From assembly GCA_002684575.1 (NCBI GenBank), contig NYVP01000010.1, positions 33,041-39,482 on the forward strand: 6,442 nt of DNA. Direction: 5' to 3'. The notes beneath the pieces are model-generated. The model saw nothing but the letters and a program-made list of their open reading frames with translations, ran no database searches and had not been told where the DNA came from. The translations under genes and the position numbers were made by a program. This stretch comes from Verrucomicrobiales bacterium. Its GTDB lineage: Bacteria > Verrucomicrobiota > Verrucomicrobiia > Verrucomicrobiales > DEV007. Below, piece after piece: positions 6,268-6,442 of this stretch; the stretch's first letter is position 1; every line of letters starts with the position of its first letter.

Positions 6268-6442
6268 TTAAGTTGAGCCAACCGGTTTAGCCATTTTTTG
6301 TTTTGGAGGCTCTGTTAACATGTCCTCAAGTGCCGCACCGGCAGGGATCATTGGAAATACATTTTCAGTCTTTATACACTCAGCATTAATGACACAAGGG
6401 CCCTCCTGCACGCTCGACATTATTATGCATTTTGTATTTTCA
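6268..6442 (-). CDS. ilvB: Acetolactate synthase large (catalytic) subunit, C-terminal fragment
   Basis: Only the last 57 codons and the TAA (6268-6270) lie in the window; the start lies beyond the right edge. The translated tail reads ...QEGPCVINAECIKTENV then FPMIPAGAALEDML, matching the conserved end of ThDP-dependent AHAS large subunits (a Pro-x-hydrophobic strand, 'vyPMvpaG' and an 'emL' helix). A further 15 or so residues, TEPPKQKMAKPVGST, follow. The full enzyme condenses two pyruvates to acetolactate, or pyruvate with 2-oxobutyrate to acetohydroxybutyrate, starting valine, leucine and isoleucine synthesis. The ilvN subunit gene follows directly, which strongly supports the call. The ThDP- and FAD-binding motifs are outside the window and cannot be checked. 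Confidence 0.9.
   Translation of the reverse strand, partial: ENTKCIIMSSVQEGPCVINAECIKTENVFPMIPAGAALEDMLTEPPKQKMAKPVGST

Noticed and set aside
1..6442. Mobile element, defence island or novel multi-gene system
   Set aside because: No transposase, integrase, terminal repeats, CRISPR-like repeats or toxin-antitoxin pair is visible; all five - strand genes are well-known housekeeping families.

Overview
The window is about 6.4 kb of AT-rich (roughly 40% GC by eye) bacterial chromosome. It holds one large surface or secreted protein gene on the + strand (cut off at the left edge) converging on a compact five-gene run on the - strand (cut off at the right edge). The large protein combines a CotH-like domain, a PKD-like fold, a jelly-roll insert, a lamin-tail domain and a C-terminal block of the type 'NLLTYAFGLD ... 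YTIELSNDGKNW'. That combination is typical of Verrucomicrobiota (Opitutae-like) and some planctomycete genomes. I infer a marine or aquatic verrucomicrobial lineage, with moderate confidence; there is no rRNA or other marker here to fix it.

Layout: 1-3231 (+) is the 3' part of a CotH-family multidomain protein gene, 1076 residues without its N-terminus. A gap of only 7 bases follows. Then, read right to left on the - strand: ilvB (C-terminal 57 codons, 6268-6442), ilvN (5696-6238), a RhlE-type DEAD-box RNA helicase (4417-5637), ruvC (best start 4415, stop at 3906) and lipB (3239-3922). Gaps are 29 bp (ilvB/ilvN), 58 bp (ilvN/helicase) and 1 bp (helicase/ruvC), and ruvC and lipB overlap by 17 bp. 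This looks like one transcription unit, possibly with extra control in the 58-bp gap before the helicase.

Function: IlvB and IlvN form acetohydroxyacid synthase, the first common step of branched-chain amino acid synthesis, with IlvN as the regulatory subunit. The helicase remodels RNA, RuvC resolves Holliday junctions and LipB attaches octanoate to lipoyl domains. These are housekeeping jobs without an obvious shared pathway; the close packing suggests shared transcription rather than a dedicated system. The CotH-like protein is unrelated to them and is probably exported.

I see no mobile element, CRISPR array, tRNA or rRNA, and no convincing new defence or biosynthetic system. The points most worth a second look are the nested-domain layout of the CotH-like protein, the DEVD (not DEAD) motif II of the helicase, and a short helicase leader whose Shine-Dalgarno sequence can pair with an upstream anti-SD-like stretch. 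No stretch over 300 bases lacks a gene.
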